Below, one piece after another: positions 7,759-16,833 of a stretch of 64,000 nucleotides of DNA. Source of the DNA: Variovorax boronicumulans. GTDB lineage: Bacteria; Pseudomonadota; Gammaproteobacteria; Burkholderiales; Burkholderiaceae_C. The stretch covers positions 1,170,714 to 1,234,713 of the forward strand of contig NZ_JAAAFX010000004.1 in assembly GCF_019352895.1 (NCBI RefSeq). Direction: 5' to 3'. Made by a program: the position numbers and the translations under genes. A model generated the notes under the pieces. It saw only the letters and a program-made list of their open reading frames with translations. It was not told the origin of the DNA and searched no databases. Each line of letters opens with the position of its first letter. Position 1 is the stretch's first letter.

Positions 7759-8817
7759 TCAGACCAGGCACTGGTCCAGGCCCTGCACCAGGATGTCGCG
7801 CGGCAGTTCGATGCCGATGAACACCATCCGGCTGTTGCGCGCTTCGTCCTTGCCCCATTCCGGGCCCAGGTCGCTGCCCATGAGCTGGTGCACGCCCTGG
7901 AAGATCACCTTGCGGTCGGTGCCCTTCATGTGGAGCACGCCCTTGTAGCGCAGCATGCGCGGCCCGTAGATGTTGACGATGGCGCCCAGGAAGTCCTCGA
8001 GCTTGGCCGGGTCGAAGGCGCGGTCGGCCTTGTAGACGAAGCTCTTGACGTCGTCGTCATGGTGGTGGTGATGGCCGTGGCCTTCTTTCGCATGCGAGGG
8101 ATGGTCGCAATGCTCGCCGTGTTCATGGTCGTGGCCTGCGTGGTCGTGATCGTGGTCGTCTTCCTTGAGGAAGTCGGGGTCGATGTCCAGCTTGGCGTTG
8201 AGGTTGAAGCCGCGCAGGTCGAACACGCTGGTCAGCGGCACTTCGCCGAAATGCACCTTCTGCTGGGGCGCGCGCGGGTTCATGTGCTTGAGGCGGTGGA
8301 TCAGCGCGTCGGTCTCCTCGGCCGACACCAGCTCGCTCTTGCTGATGAAGATCTGGTCGGCGAAGCCCACCTGGCGGCGCGCTTCCTGGCGGTCGTTGAG
8401 CTGCTGCGGCGCGTGCTTGGCGTCGACCAGCGTCAGGATCGAGTCGAGCAGGTAGCTCTCGGCGATCTCGTCGTCCATGAAGAAGGTCTGGGCCACCGGG
8501 CCGGGGTCGGCCAGGCCGGTGGTCTCGATCACCACGCGGTCGAAGTCCAGCAGGCCCTGGCGCTTCTTGGCGGCCAGCAGCTGCAGCGCCTCGCGCAGGT
8601 CTTCGCGGATGGTGCAGCAGACGCAGCCGTTGCTCATCTGCACGATCTGCTCCTTGGACTCGGTCACCAGGATGTCGCTGTCGATGTTCTCCTCGCCGAA
8701 CTCGTTCTCGATCACGGCGATCTTCTGGCCGTGGGCCTCGGTGAGGATGCGCTTGAGCAGCGTGGTCTTGCCGGAGCCGAGGAAGCCGGTGAGGATGGTG
8801 GCGGGGATGAGGGCCAT
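7759..8817 (-). CDS. CobW/COG0523-family metallochaperone GTPase
   Basis: 352 residues. G3E-family GTPase that hands metals, often zinc, to client proteins. Walker A GFLGSGKTT is at residues 11-19, the metal site GCVCC at 64-68 (the COG0523 hallmark CxCC), and the ETTGLADPGP switch at about 97-106. A histidine/aspartate-rich stretch at about 220-255 is likely a second metal-binding loop. The CobW C-terminal domain follows (PRMLRYKGVLHMKGTDRKVIFQG). There is no cobalamin operon nearby, so a zinc or other metal role (ZNG1/YeiR/YjiA-like) is more likely than cobalt insertion. No Zur-type box is obvious. Monocistronic, ending in a clear terminator. Confidence 0.93.
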   Translation of the reverse strand: MALIPATILTGFLGSGKTTLLKRILTEAHGQKIAVIENEFGEENIDSDILVTESKEQIVQMSNGCVCCTIREDLREALQLLAAKKRQGLLDFDRVVIETTGLADPGPVAQTFFMDDEIAESYLLDSILTLVDAKHAPQQLNDRQEARRQVGFADQIFISKSELVSAEETDALIHRLKHMNPRAPQQKVHFGEVPLTSVFDLRGFNLNAKLDIDPDFLKEDDHDHDHAGHDHEHGEHCDHPSHAKEGHGHHHHHDDDVKSFVYKADRAFDPAKLEDFLGAIVNIYGPRMLRYKGVLHMKGTDRKVIFQGVHQLMGSDLGPEWGKDEARNSRMVFIGIELPRDILVQGLDQCLV

Positions 8818-8863
8818 GGGATGCTCCGGAGGGTCGAAAACGGGAAAGGGCAGAAAGTTTAAC

Positions 8864-8884
8864 GAGGCGGGCCAACGCCCGCTC
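8864..8884 (-). terminator. Hairpin after rlmI, weak terminator candidate
   Basis: On the minus strand GAGCGGGC, a GTTG loop and GCCCGC-CTC with one bulged base, then GTTAAACTTTC. The tail is only partly T-rich. It lies 16 bases beyond the rlmI stop codon. Confidence 0.45.
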
Positions 8885-8899
8885 GTGCAAGGGCAAAGC

Positions 8900-10102
8900 C
8901 TATTTGCGCACCACCACCAGGCCCTTGAGGTACTCGCCTTCGGGGAATTCGATGGTCATCGGGTGGTCGGGCGCCGCGCCCAGGCGCTCGCTGATGTAGC
9001 CGTCGACGCCGGCGTCGATGCCGGCCGAGGCCACGATCTTGTGGAACAGGTCGGCGCCGATGCCGCCCGAGCAGCTGAAGGTCAGCAGCACGCCACCGGG
9101 CGCCAGCAGCTTGAGCCCGAGCCGGTTGATGTCCTTGTAGGCGCGCGCGGCGCGCTCGGCATGGGCCACGGTGGGCGCGAACTTGGGCGGATCGAGCACG
9201 ATCGCGTCGAAAGTCCGGCCTTCCTCGATGAAGCGGCGCAGCGAGGCGTTGACGTCGGCGTCGAGGAACTGCGCGTTGGCGCCCTCGAAGCCGTTGAGCG
9301 CCAGGTTGGCGCGCGCGCGGTCGAGCGCGGGCAGCGAGGAGTCGATGGAGGTCAGTTCGGCGCCCTCGAGGGCACCGGCCGCCTTCAGCCCGGCCAGCGC
9401 AGCCACGGTGAAGCCGCCCGTGTAGCAGAAGCAGTTGAGCACGCGGCGGAACTTGCGGTGCTGCGCCATCTCGGCGAAGCGTTGCCGGCTGTCGCGCTGG
9501 TCGAGGTAGAAGCCGGTCTTGTGGCCGGTCGCGATGTCCAGCGACAGCCGCCAGGCGTGCTCGCGGATCACCTGGGCGGTGTCGCCCTCCCCGCGCAGCC
9601 AGCCCGTGACGGGCTTGAGGCCCTCGCGCTCGCGCCCGCTGGCGTCGGAGCGTTCATAGAGCTTCGACAGACCCGTGGCGGCCAGCAGCGCGTCGGCCAG
9701 CACCGGCTTCCAGCGCTCGACGCCGGCCGACAGGAACTGCGCAACCAGCGTGTCGCCATAACGGTCGACGATCAGGCCCGGCAGGCCGTCGGCCTCGCCG
9801 TGCACCAGGCGCACGCCGTCGCTCTGCAGGTCGAACAGGCCGCGGGCGTCGACGGCCTTCTTCACGCGCTCGTGGAAGAAGGCCGCGTCGATGCGCTGCG
9901 TCTCCACGAAGCTCCAGGCCCGCGCCCGGATCTTCGAGGCCGGGCTGGTCGAGGCCCAGGCCAGGAACTGGCCCTCGCTGGATTCGATGCGCACCGTCTC
10001 GCCTGCGTCGCCGCTGCCCTTGGCGATGGCCGAATCGAATACCCAGGGATGGCGCCGCAGCAGCGAGCGCTCCTTGCCAGGCCGTAGCCGCAATGCCTTC
10101 AT
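8900..10102 (-). CDS. rlmI: 23S rRNA (cytosine-C5)-methyltransferase, RlmI type
   Basis: 400 residues (E. coli RlmI 396). SAM-dependent enzyme that methylates C1962 of 23S rRNA in E. coli. An N-terminal PUA-like domain (about 1-75, LRPGKERSLLRRHPWVF) is followed by a Rossmann methyltransferase. Its motif I is VLNCFCYTGGFTVAAL near residue 225, and the catalytic/cofactor motif DAIVLDPPKFA is near 300. The central EEHE-like hairpin domain is also present (GLPGLIVDRYGDTLVAQ). The ATG overlaps the xerC stop (ATGA), so it is the last gene of dapF-DUF484-xerC-rlmI. E. coli has yigB in this position instead. Confidence 0.92.
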   Translation of the reverse strand: MKALRLRPGKERSLLRRHPWVFDSAIAKGSGDAGETVRIESSEGQFLAWASTSPASKIRARAWSFVETQRIDAAFFHERVKKAVDARGLFDLQSDGVRLVHGEADGLPGLIVDRYGDTLVAQFLSAGVERWKPVLADALLAATGLSKLYERSDASGREREGLKPVTGWLRGEGDTAQVIREHAWRLSLDIATGHKTGFYLDQRDSRQRFAEMAQHRKFRRVLNCFCYTGGFTVAALAGLKAAGALEGAELTSIDSSLPALDRARANLALNGFEGANAQFLDADVNASLRRFIEEGRTFDAIVLDPPKFAPTVAHAERAARAYKDINRLGLKLLAPGGVLLTFSCSGGIGADLFHKIVASAGIDAGVDGYISERLGAAPDHPMTIEFPEGEYLKGLVVVRK

Positions 10103-11106
10103 TTGGTGTCTTTTTCTTTAGTCGCAGGAAAATCGTCGGTGCGCGCCTGGGCGCGCGGATGGGCGGCGTCGTAGGCCCTGGCCAGGTGCTGGAAGTCCAG
10201 CCGGGTGTAGACCTGCGTGGTCGTGATGCTGGCGTGGCCCAGCAGCTCCTGCACCGCGCGCAGGTCGCTGCTCGATTGCAGCACATGGCTGGCGAAGGAG
10301 TGGCGCAGCATGTGCGGATGCACGGGCGCGGCCAGCCCGGCCTTGAGGCTGCGCGTGCGGACCTGCTTCCAGGCCGCCTGCGGCGTCAGGCGCAGGCCGG
10401 TGCGGCCCAGGAACAGCGCGGCGGCGCTGGCCGGATCGCGCAGCGTCGCGGCAGCCAGCGCGGGCGCATCGGCGCGCACCGCCAGCCAGGCGCGCAGCGC
10501 CTCGGCCGCCTTGCTGCCGACCGGCACGCTGCGGCGCTTGCCGCCCTTGCCCAGCACGTGCGCCTCGCCCGCGGCCAGGTCGACCCAGCCCGCGGCGTCG
10601 CGGCTGGCGTGCAGGTCGAGGCCGGTGAGCTCGCTCACGCGCAGGCCGCAGCCGTAGAGCATCTCGACCACCGCGCGGTCGCGCGCCTCGGTCCAGGGGT
10701 CGGCCTCGGCGTCATGCCATTCGGCCAGCCGCACCGCGTCGTCGACCGCCAGCGCCTTGGGCAGCGGCCGGCCGGCCTTGGGCGCGCGCACGTCCTGCAC
10801 CGGGTTCGATGCCACCAGGCCCTCGTGGCCGAGCCAGCGGTAGAAGCTGCGCCAGCACGACAGCACCAGCGCGATACCGCGCGGCTCGCGGCCGGCGCCG
10901 TGCAGTTGCGCCATCCAGCGGCGGATGTGGGCCGCGGTGACGCGGTCGGCACCGAGCCCGGCCTCGGCGATCTTCGCGGCCAGCAGCCGCAGGTGTTCGG
11001 CGTAGATGTCGAGCGTGCGCGCGGCCAGCCGGCGCTCTACGCGCGCGTGTTCGAGGTAGCGCGCGATCAGTGCCTCGTCCGTGGGGTGGGGTTCAGCAGT
11101 GGCCAT
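10099..11106 (-). CDS. xerC: Site-specific tyrosine recombinase XerC
   Basis: 335 residues. With XerD it resolves chromosome dimers at dif. The SAM-like N-terminal DNA-binding domain spans about 15-105. The catalytic domain carries Arg156 (GCGLRVSEL), Lys187 (LGKGGK), His265/Arg268 (HPHMLRHSF), His291 (LGHASI) and nucleophile Tyr300 (QVYTRL). All catalytic residues are present. A linker of extra residues (about 210-235, Ala-rich) makes it about 35 longer than E. coli XerC (298). Context dapF-DUF484-xerC is the conserved chromosomal one, which argues against a phage or integron integrase. Confidence 0.95.
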   Translation of the reverse strand: MATAEPHPTDEALIARYLEHARVERRLAARTLDIYAEHLRLLAAKIAEAGLGADRVTAAHIRRWMAQLHGAGREPRGIALVLSCWRSFYRWLGHEGLVASNPVQDVRAPKAGRPLPKALAVDDAVRLAEWHDAEADPWTEARDRAVVEMLYGCGLRVSELTGLDLHASRDAAGWVDLAAGEAHVLGKGGKRRSVPVGSKAAEALRAWLAVRADAPALAAATLRDPASAAALFLGRTGLRLTPQAAWKQVRTRSLKAGLAAPVHPHMLRHSFASHVLQSSSDLRAVQELLGHASITTTQVYTRLDFQHLARAYDAAHPRAQARTDDFPATKEKDTK

Positions 11107-11144
11107 GCGCAGCGGGGTTCACGGTGGCAAGGCCCTGCAGGCCC

Positions 11145-11837
11145 TCAGGGCTGCAGGCGCGACAGCGCGGCCGAGGCGAGTTCGGCGATGCGCTCGAGGA
11201 AGTCGGTGCCCATGTCGGGGTTGAAGCGCTGCGAATCGGGCGATGCCAGCACCAGCATGCCGAAGGCAGGAGACTCGGCGTCGGGGCGCAGCGGGATCAG
11301 CGCGATCGAGACGGCGGCGCGCGCGTCCTCGAGCCAGCCTGAGGCCTCGAAGCCCGAGTTGAGGCCGCAATAGGGCGCGCTCAGCGAGGTGGCCAGCGCC
11401 TTGACGTCGTCGCTCACCCACTGGGCATAGGCCTCGCTCTGGTAGGCGGCGTCGCAGTCCCAGAGTTTGATCGCGGCCTGCGGCACCATGAAGAAGGACT
11501 GGAGTTCGTCGGTCAGGCGGTAGGGCAGCCCGCGCGGGTCGCGCGTGGTCAGCAGGCCGCGGGTCCAGCGCTGCATGCGGTCGGCCGTCATGGCGTTCTC
11601 GGTGCCGTGGCGCACCATGTCCATCAGCCGGTGCTCGAGCGCCTTGATCTTCTCGCGCAGCATCTCGGCCTGGCGTTCCTGCAGGCTCACGGCCCGGTTG
11701 CCGTGCGGGCTGGTGAGCTGCACCTGGGCCAGCAGCTGCGCATGGCGCTCGAAAAAGTCGGGCGTGTTCGCCAGGTAATTGGCGATGTCGTCCTCGGTGA
11801 TCGGGTTCATGGCGGCGTCGTTGTAGGAGGGGGTCAT
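11145..11837 (-). CDS. DUF484 (GAF-like) protein of the xerC operon
   Basis: 230 residues, cytoplasmic. DUF484 family: a helical N-terminus (EDDIANYLANTPDFFERH) and a short coiled coil (SLQERQAEMLREKIKALE) precede a GAF-like fold. The end is the family's FLERIAELASAALSRL. It matches YigA-type proteins encoded between dapF and xerC in gammaproteobacteria; the biochemical role is unknown. I used the ATG at 11837 (MTPSYND; GGAA upstream). The ATG at 11810 (MNPITEDDIANYL) aligns better with short homologues and is nearly as plausible. Gap to xerC is 38 bases and to dapF 72, so it is part of one operon. Confidence 0.9.
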   Translation of the reverse strand: MTPSYNDAAMNPITEDDIANYLANTPDFFERHAQLLAQVQLTSPHGNRAVSLQERQAEMLREKIKALEHRLMDMVRHGTENAMTADRMQRWTRGLLTTRDPRGLPYRLTDELQSFFMVPQAAIKLWDCDAAYQSEAYAQWVSDDVKALATSLSAPYCGLNSGFEASGWLEDARAAVSIALIPLRPDAESPAFGMLVLASPDSQRFNPDMGTDFLERIAELASAALSRLQP

Positions 11838-11909
11838 TCAGGGTTCCATGAGGACGGGTCAACCGGCTGCATCAGCCGAGGTGGGCAGACGACACGCAGT
11901 GCGCGCGGC

Positions 11910-12782
11910 TCAAATTTCCGGGATCTCGATCTCGCCGGCGAACACCGTCACGGCCGGCCCGGTCATGCGCACCGGCTGGCCCAGGCCCTGCCATTCGATC
12001 GTGAGGAGGCCGCCGCGCGTCTCGACATCGACCCGCGCGTCGAGCCGACCGAGCCGGATGCCCGCCACCACCGCCGCACAGGCGCCGGTGCCGCAGGCCA
12101 GGGTCTCGCCCGCGCCGCGTTCGTACACGCGCAGCCGCACATGCGTGCGGTCGACGATCTGCAGGAAGCCCGCGTTCACGCGCTGCGGAAAGCGCGGATG
12201 GTGCTCGATCAGCGGGCCCTGGGTGGCCACGGGCGCGGTCTCGACGTCGTCGACGATCTGCACCGCATGCGGGTTGCCCATCGACAGCACCGCCAGCGCG
12301 ACGATCGCGCCCTCGGCGTGGGTCGACAGCGCCAGGTGCCAGTTCTCCCAGCCGCCGTCGGCCTGCGGCGAGAGGCCGGCCGCGTCGAAGGGCACGCGCG
12401 CCAGCTCGAAGACCGGCGCGCCCATGTCGACCGTGACGCGGCCGTCGGCATTCATGCGCGGCTCGATCACGCCCGACAGCGTCTGCACGCGCACCGCATC
12501 CTTCGTCGTCAGGCCCTGCTCGCGCACGAAGCGCATGAAGCAGCGCGCGCCGTTGCCGCATTGCTCCACCTCGCCGCCGTCGGCGTTGTGGATCACGTAC
12601 TGGAAATCGACGCCCGCCGCGGGCGAGGGCCGCACCGAGAGGATCTGGTCGGCGCCCACGCCGAAGTGGCGGTCGGCCAGGAAGTGGTACTGCGCGGTCG
12701 ACAGGCCGAGCGGCGCACGGGTCTCGTCGAGCACGACGAAGTCGTTGCCGGCACCCTGCATCTTGGTAAAGCGGATTCGCAT
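11910..12782 (-). CDS. dapF: Diaminopimelate epimerase
   Basis: 290 residues. Converts LL- to meso-diaminopimelate, the precursor of lysine and of the peptidoglycan cross-linking residue. It is a two-lobed enzyme with a cysteine pair. Cys75 lies in [11 protein letters not shown], and the second cysteine in [10 protein letters not shown] near residue 230. The opening [13 protein letters not shown] (6-18) is a family signature. Length is close to the E. coli 274. It heads the dapF-DUF484-xerC-rlmI operon. The 34-base gap to the upstream LysR gene on the same strand shows no distinct terminator. Confidence 0.96.
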   Translation of the reverse strand: MRIRFTKMQGAGNDFVVLDETRAPLGLSTAQYHFLADRHFGVGADQILSVRPSPAAGVDFQYVIHNADGGEVEQCGNGARCFMRFVREQGLTTKDAVRVQTLSGVIEPRMNADGRVTVDMGAPVFELARVPFDAAGLSPQADGGWENWHLALSTHAEGAIVALAVLSMGNPHAVQIVDDVETAPVATQGPLIEHHPRFPQRVNAGFLQIVDRTHVRLRVYERGAGETLACGTGACAAVVAGIRLGRLDARVDVETRGGLLTIEWQGLGQPVRMTGPAVTVFAGEIEIPEI

Positions 12783-12816
12783 CGGCGGATTATCCGCCGC
12801 GCGCGCTTGCCCCTGC

Positions 12817-13707
12817 TCAGGCCTCGCCCAGGCGCGCCCCCAGGAAATCGAGGAAGCAGGCGATGCGCGCCGCCAGCTGGGTGTTGCGGTAGTACACGGC
12901 GTTGATCGGCTGGCGCACGTCGACCGTGTCCTTCGCCAGCACCTGCACCAGCTCGCCGCGCTCGCGGTCGGGCCCGGTCATGAAGTCCGACAGGCAGGCA
13001 ATGCCCACGCCCTGCAGCGCGAGCTGGCGCAGCGTCTCGCCGTTCGACACCGTGATGTCGGGCGTGATCGGCCACTCGTCGCCGTGCGCGCCGCGCAGCG
13101 GCCAGCGGTTGAGCGACTCGGGCTGGGTGAAGCCCAGCAGCGTGTGCGGCGCCAGGCCAAGCACGCCCTTGGGCTTGCCGTGCTCGGCGATGTAGGCCGG
13201 GCTCGCGAGCAGCCGCAGCCGGCTGGTGCACAGCGGGCGCGCGTGCAGCGTGGAATCGCGCAGCACGCCGATGCGGATCGCGATGTCGGTGCGGCGCTCG
13301 AGCAGGTCGATGTTGAGCTCGTCGGTGTCGAGCTCCAGCGTGATCTCGGGGTAGCTGCGCCGGAACTCGGGCACCAGCGGCACGATGGCATGCAGCATGA
13401 AGGGCGTGGCCGCATTCACCCGCAGCCGCCCGGCCGGCTTCTGGCGCCGCGCTGCCATCTGCTCCTCGGCATCGTCGATCGAGGCCAGGATCGCGCGCGT
13501 GCGGCCCAGGAACAGCGCGCCCTCCTCCGTGAGCTCGATCCGGCGCGTGGTCCGGCGCAGCAGCGTGGTGTCGAGCTTCTTCTCCAGCCGACCCAGCGCG
13601 CGGCTGACGCCGGAGACGGTCTGCTCCAGCTGGTCGGCCGCAGCGGTCAGGGAGCCGGTGGCGACGACGGCGGCGAAGGCCTGGAGTTCTTCGAGGGTGG
13701 TTTTCAT
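12817..13707 (-). CDS. LysR-family regulator, divergent from an MFS exporter
   Basis: 296 residues. N-terminal winged helix-turn-helix (about 1-60, [20 protein letters not shown]; the '[14 protein letters not shown]' recognition segment near 30-45). A LysR substrate-binding domain follows (about 90-290, [19 protein letters not shown]). It is of the broad DsdC/YafC-like 'CrgA' branch common in Burkholderiales. The divergent gene at 13831 encodes an MFS exporter, the usual target arrangement for LysR regulators, so it probably controls that transporter and perhaps the whole cassette to 18 kb. The effector is unknown. Confidence 0.92.
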   Translation of the reverse strand: MKTTLEELQAFAAVVATGSLTAAADQLEQTVSGVSRALGRLEKKLDTTLLRRTTRRIELTEEGALFLGRTRAILASIDDAEEQMAARRQKPAGRLRVNAATPFMLHAIVPLVPEFRRSYPEITLELDTDELNIDLLERRTDIAIRIGVLRDSTLHARPLCTSRLRLLASPAYIAEHGKPKGVLGLAPHTLLGFTQPESLNRWPLRGAHGDEWPITPDITVSNGETLRQLALQGVGIACLSDFMTGPDRERGELVQVLAKDTVDVRQPINAVYYRNTQLAARIACFLDFLGARLGEA

Positions 13708-13830
13708 GGCTGATTCCTTTCGACGCGGCGGATATTATTGATCTCACCGCAAGTATCTTTGGAGAAAAACCCACTTTTTCTGCAAGGACCCCAGCCTCAG
13801 ACTCCAGCCCATTCCCAAGGAGTCCCTTCC

Positions 13831-15033
13831 ATGCCCATCGCCCTGCTCGCGCTGACGCTCAGCGCCTACGCCATCGGCACGACAGAGTTCGTGATCGTCG
13901 GCCTGTTACCCACCGTGGCCGCCGACCTCGGCATCGGCCTGCCCTCGGCCGGCCTGCTGGTCAGCCTTTATGCACTGGGCGTCGCCATCGGCGCGCCGGT
14001 GCTCACCGCCCTCACGGGCAAGCTGCCGCGCAAGGCACTGCTGCTCGGCCTGATGGCGCTGTTCACGGTCGGCAACCTGCTGGCCTGGCAGGCGCCCAGC
14101 TACGAAACGCTGGTCGCCGCGCGCATCCTGACCGGGCTCGCGCACGGCGTGTTCTTCTCGATCGGCTCGACCATCGCCACCGGCCTGGTGCCCAAGGAGA
14201 AGGCGGCCAGCGCGATCGCGATCATGTTCACCGGCCTGACGGTGGCGCTGGTCACGGGCGTGCCGCTGGGCACCTTCATCGGTCAGCACTTCGGCTGGCG
14301 CGAGACCTTCCTGGCCGTGTCCGCGCTCGGCGTGATCGCCTTCATCGGCAGCTGGATCTTCGTGCCCCGCAACATCCGCCACACCGCGCCCGCCTCGCTG
14401 GCGGAGCAGGCCAAGGTGCTGGCCGAACCGCGCCTGCTGCTGGTCTACGCCAAGACGGCCATCGGCTATGGCGGCACCTTCATCCCCTTCACCTTCCTGG
14501 CATCGATCCTGACCGAGGTCTCGGGCTTCAGCGCCGGCGCCGTGGGCTGGGTGATGCTGGTCTACGGCATCTCGGTGGCCGCGGGCAACATCTGGGGCGG
14601 CAAGCTGGCCGACCGCCTGGGCCCGATCCCCGCGCTGAAGATCATCTTCGCGCTGCTGGCGGCCGTGCTGCTGTTGCTGCAGTTCACCGCGCCGCACAAG
14701 TGGCTGGCGCTGGCCACGGTGCTGGCCTGGGGCGCGGTCGCCTTCGGCAACGTGCCGGGCCTGCAGGTCTACGTGGTGATGCAGGCCGAACGCTTCACGC
14801 CGCAGGCGGTGGACGTGGCCTCGGGCCTGAACATCGCGGCCTTCAACCTCGGCATCGCCGGCGCGGCCTGGGCAGGCGGCCTGATCGTCACCCACCTGGG
14901 GCTGATGCACACGCCCTGGATCGGCGCCGCGGTGGTGCTGGTCTCGCTGGCCCTGACGCTGTGGAGCGGCAAGCTCGACCGGCGTGCCGGCATCCCGCTG
15001 CGCTCCAGCGGCCCGGTCCCCGTGGGCCACTGA
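13831..15033 (+). CDS. MFS exporter (AraJ/CmlA-like DHA1 family)
   Basis: 400 residues, about 12 membrane helices, inner membrane, proton-driven efflux. It opens with SAYAIGTTEFVIVGLLPTVA, the GTTEF motif typical of the sugar-efflux/arabinose-efflux (AraJ, YdhP) group. The loop 2-3 signature is degenerate (GKLPRKALLLG). The start at 13831 (MPIALLALTLS) is preceded by AAGGAG at eight bases; the frame is open 31 codons further upstream without a good site. A hairpin with a T-run follows at 15050. It is related to the MFS gene at 16834; the substrate cannot be read from sequence. Probably regulated by the divergent LysR gene. Confidence 0.9.
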   Translation: MPIALLALTLSAYAIGTTEFVIVGLLPTVAADLGIGLPSAGLLVSLYALGVAIGAPVLTALTGKLPRKALLLGLMALFTVGNLLAWQAPSYETLVAARILTGLAHGVFFSIGSTIATGLVPKEKAASAIAIMFTGLTVALVTGVPLGTFIGQHFGWRETFLAVSALGVIAFIGSWIFVPRNIRHTAPASLAEQAKVLAEPRLLLVYAKTAIGYGGTFIPFTFLASILTEVSGFSAGAVGWVMLVYGISVAAGNIWGGKLADRLGPIPALKIIFALLAAVLLLLQFTAPHKWLALATVLAWGAVAFGNVPGLQVYVVMQAERFTPQAVDVASGLNIAAFNLGIAGAAWAGGLIVTHLGLMHTPWIGAAVVLVSLALTLWSGKLDRRAGIPLRSSGPVPVGH

Positions 15034-15049
15034 AGCCTTTGCCACACCG

Positions 15050-15079
15050 GCGGGTTGCGCTTCGCGACACCCGCTTTTT
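15050..15079 (+). terminator. Hairpin with T-run after the MFS gene
   Basis: GCGGG (15050-15054) pairs with CCCGC (15070-15074), with an inner TTGCG/CGCGA stem and a small bulge, followed by TTTTT (15075-15079). It is 17 bases past the stop codon. It would separate this gene from the aldo/keto reductase. Confidence 0.65.
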
Positions 15080-15167
15080 CCCGGCCCCCTGAAGGGGCCA
15101 AATCCGATCCCCCGGCATCCGCACAGGCGATCCGCCGGATCATCCACGCAAGAGAAAGAACCTCACC

Positions 15168-15983
15168 ATGCGCACGCACAACACCATCCCCGCCTTCGGC
15201 CTCGGCACCTTCCGCCTGAAGGACCAGGTCGTGATCGACTCGGTCAAGACCGGCCTCGAACTCGGCTACCGCGCGATCGACACCGCGCAGATCTACGGCA
15301 ACGAAGCCGAGGTCGGCCAGGCCATCGCCGAGAGCGGCGTGGCCCGCCAGGACCTGTTCATCACCACCAAGATCTGGACCGACAACTACGCGCAGGACAA
15401 GCTGGTGCCCAGCCTCAAGGACAGCCTGGCCAAGCTGCGCACCGACCAGGTCGACCTGACGCTGATCCACTGGCCCTCGCCCGGCAACGCCGTGCCGGTG
15501 GCCCAGTTCATGGGCGCGCTGGCCGAAGCCAAGGCGCAGGGCCTGACGAAGCGCATCGGCGTGTCGAACTTCAACATCGCGCTGATGAAGGAAGCCATCG
15601 CGGCCGTGGGCGCCGAAGCCATCGCGACGAACCAGATCGAACTCTCCCCCTTCCTGCAGAACCGCAAGGTGGTCGACTTCGCGAAAAGCCAGGGCATCCA
15701 CATCACCTCCTACATGACGCTGGCCTACGGCAAGGCGCTGCAGGACCCGGTGATCGGCGCCATCGCCAAGGCGCACGACGCGACGCCCGCGCAGGTGATC
15801 CTGGCCTGGGCGATGCAGCTGGGCTACGCGGTGATCCCCTCGTCCACGAAGCGCGAAAACCTGGCGAGCAACCTGCTGGCGCAGCAGCTCCAGCTGAGCG
15901 ACGCCGACATGGCGCAGATCGCCGCGCTCGAGCGCAACGGCCGGCTGGTCAACCCCGACGGCCTGGCGCCGGCCTGGGATTGA
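15168..15983 (+). CDS. dkgB: 2,5-didehydrogluconate reductase DkgB-type aldo/keto reductase
   Basis: 271 residues (E. coli DkgB 267). NADPH-dependent (beta/alpha)8 barrel that reduces ketones/aldehydes such as methylglyoxal and 2,5-diketo-D-gluconate. Catalytic tetrad: Asp38 and Tyr43 ([11 protein letters not shown]), Lys68 (ITTKIW) and His101 (LIHWPSP). The cofactor-binding [11 protein letters not shown] segment is near residue 225. No signal peptide. It is followed five bases later by a MoaF-like gene and then a PCC-domain gene, so the three are likely cotranscribed. The natural substrate is uncertain because family members are promiscuous. Confidence 0.92.
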   Translation: MRTHNTIPAFGLGTFRLKDQVVIDSVKTGLELGYRAIDTAQIYGNEAEVGQAIAESGVARQDLFITTKIWTDNYAQDKLVPSLKDSLAKLRTDQVDLTLIHWPSPGNAVPVAQFMGALAEAKAQGLTKRIGVSNFNIALMKEAIAAVGAEAIATNQIELSPFLQNRKVVDFAKSQGIHITSYMTLAYGKALQDPVIGAIAKAHDATPAQVILAWAMQLGYAVIPSSTKRENLASNLLAQQLQLSDADMAQIAALERNGRLVNPDGLAPAWD

Positions 15984-15988
15984 GCGCC

Positions 15989-16324
15989 ATGGCCCAAGAC
16001 ACCCTGCCCTTCGTGGGCCACGCCTTCGAGATCCGCTACGGCACGGCGATGACGGTGCGCAACAGCTACGCCGACGACGGCCGCACCATGACCTACGAGG
16101 TCACCGAGGGCGAGTTCGCCGGGGCCACGGCCACGGTGCAGTACGAGGCGGTGGCGCTGTCGCCGGGCCTGTTCGCCCTGTCGTGGCAGGAAGCCGACCG
16201 CGGCGTGGTGGTGCACCTCGACGACTTCTCGGCCGGCAGCTCGCGCAGCTTCTACACGACCGCCGGGCTCGAACTGTTCCGCATGGCCGGCACGCTGACG
16301 CGCATCGAACAGCCCGCGCCATGA
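15989..16324 (+). CDS. MoaF-like small protein
   Basis: 111 residues starting MAQDTLPFVGHAFEIRYG. The beta-rich pattern (TMTYEVTEGEFAGATATVQY, LFALSWQEADRGVVVHLDDF) resembles the MoaF domain, a calycin-like barrel named from molybdenum-regulated genes, whose function is not established. No signal peptide. It starts five bases after dkgB and its stop overlaps the next ATG (ATGA), so it is a middle gene of a small operon. The family call is by motif pattern; a profile search would confirm it. Confidence 0.75.
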   Translation: MAQDTLPFVGHAFEIRYGTAMTVRNSYADDGRTMTYEVTEGEFAGATATVQYEAVALSPGLFALSWQEADRGVVVHLDDFSAGSSRSFYTTAGLELFRMAGTLTRIEQPAP

Positions 16325-16749
16325 GCACCGCGCCCGAGTACATCCGCACGCCGACCGGCTACCTGATGGTGCTGCGCCAGGGCGCGGACGTGTTCGCGCG
16401 GCTCGAGCAGCTGGCGATCGCGGAAGCGATCCCCTCGGCCAGCTTCACCGGGCTGGGCTTCGCGCACGCCACCTTCGGCTTCTGGGACGCGGCGAAGAAG
16501 GTGTTCGAGCCGCAGACCTTCCGCGACGTCGAGCTGGGCAGCCTGGTCGGCAGCCTGGCGTGGAAGGAGGGCCGGCCCTCGGTCCATGCCCACGGCGTGG
16601 CCGCCGGGCGCGACTTCCGCGCCTACGGCGGGCACCTGCTGGGGCTGGAGGTCGGCACCGGCTCGCTCGAAATCACGCTGCTGCTGCACGACAAGCGCCT
16701 CGAGCGCGCCATCGACGAGTGCATCGGCGCCAACGTGCTGGGCCTCTGA
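16321..16749 (+). CDS. PCC/DUF296-domain protein (cytoplasmic copy)
   Basis: 142 residues, no signal peptide. PPC/PCC (DUF296) fold: RTPTGYLMVLRQGADVFA, a TGLGFAHATFGF strand, SVHAHGVAAG with the conserved histidines, and GGHLLGLEVGTGSLEITL. Related bacterial trimers bind a metal through these histidines; plant relatives are AT-hook proteins. The biochemical role is unknown. The ATG overlaps the MoaF-like stop. A secreted paralogue lies at 39193-39714, sharing RTPTGYLMVLR, the HAHG motif and the IGANVLGL ending. Confidence 0.85.
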   Translation: MSTAPEYIRTPTGYLMVLRQGADVFARLEQLAIAEAIPSASFTGLGFAHATFGFWDAAKKVFEPQTFRDVELGSLVGSLAWKEGRPSVHAHGVAAGRDFRAYGGHLLGLEVGTGSLEITLLLHDKRLERAIDECIGANVLGL

Positions 16750-16833
16750 CACACGGCGCAGGCAGGATGCCGTCGCCCCACGCGGCGGCATCGTTCCTGC
16801 TTGCGCATCCTTCACTCAACGAACGATCTCCCC

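Noticed and set aside
10099..11106. Phage or integron integrase instead of XerC
   Set aside because: The dapF-DUF484-xerC order is the conserved chromosomal location, and no phage genes or attachment repeats are nearby.
13906..15147. A 413-codon minus-strand frame opposite the first MFS gene
   Set aside because: The plus strand has the GTTEF transporter signature, a good ribosome site and a terminator; the minus frame has none of these.
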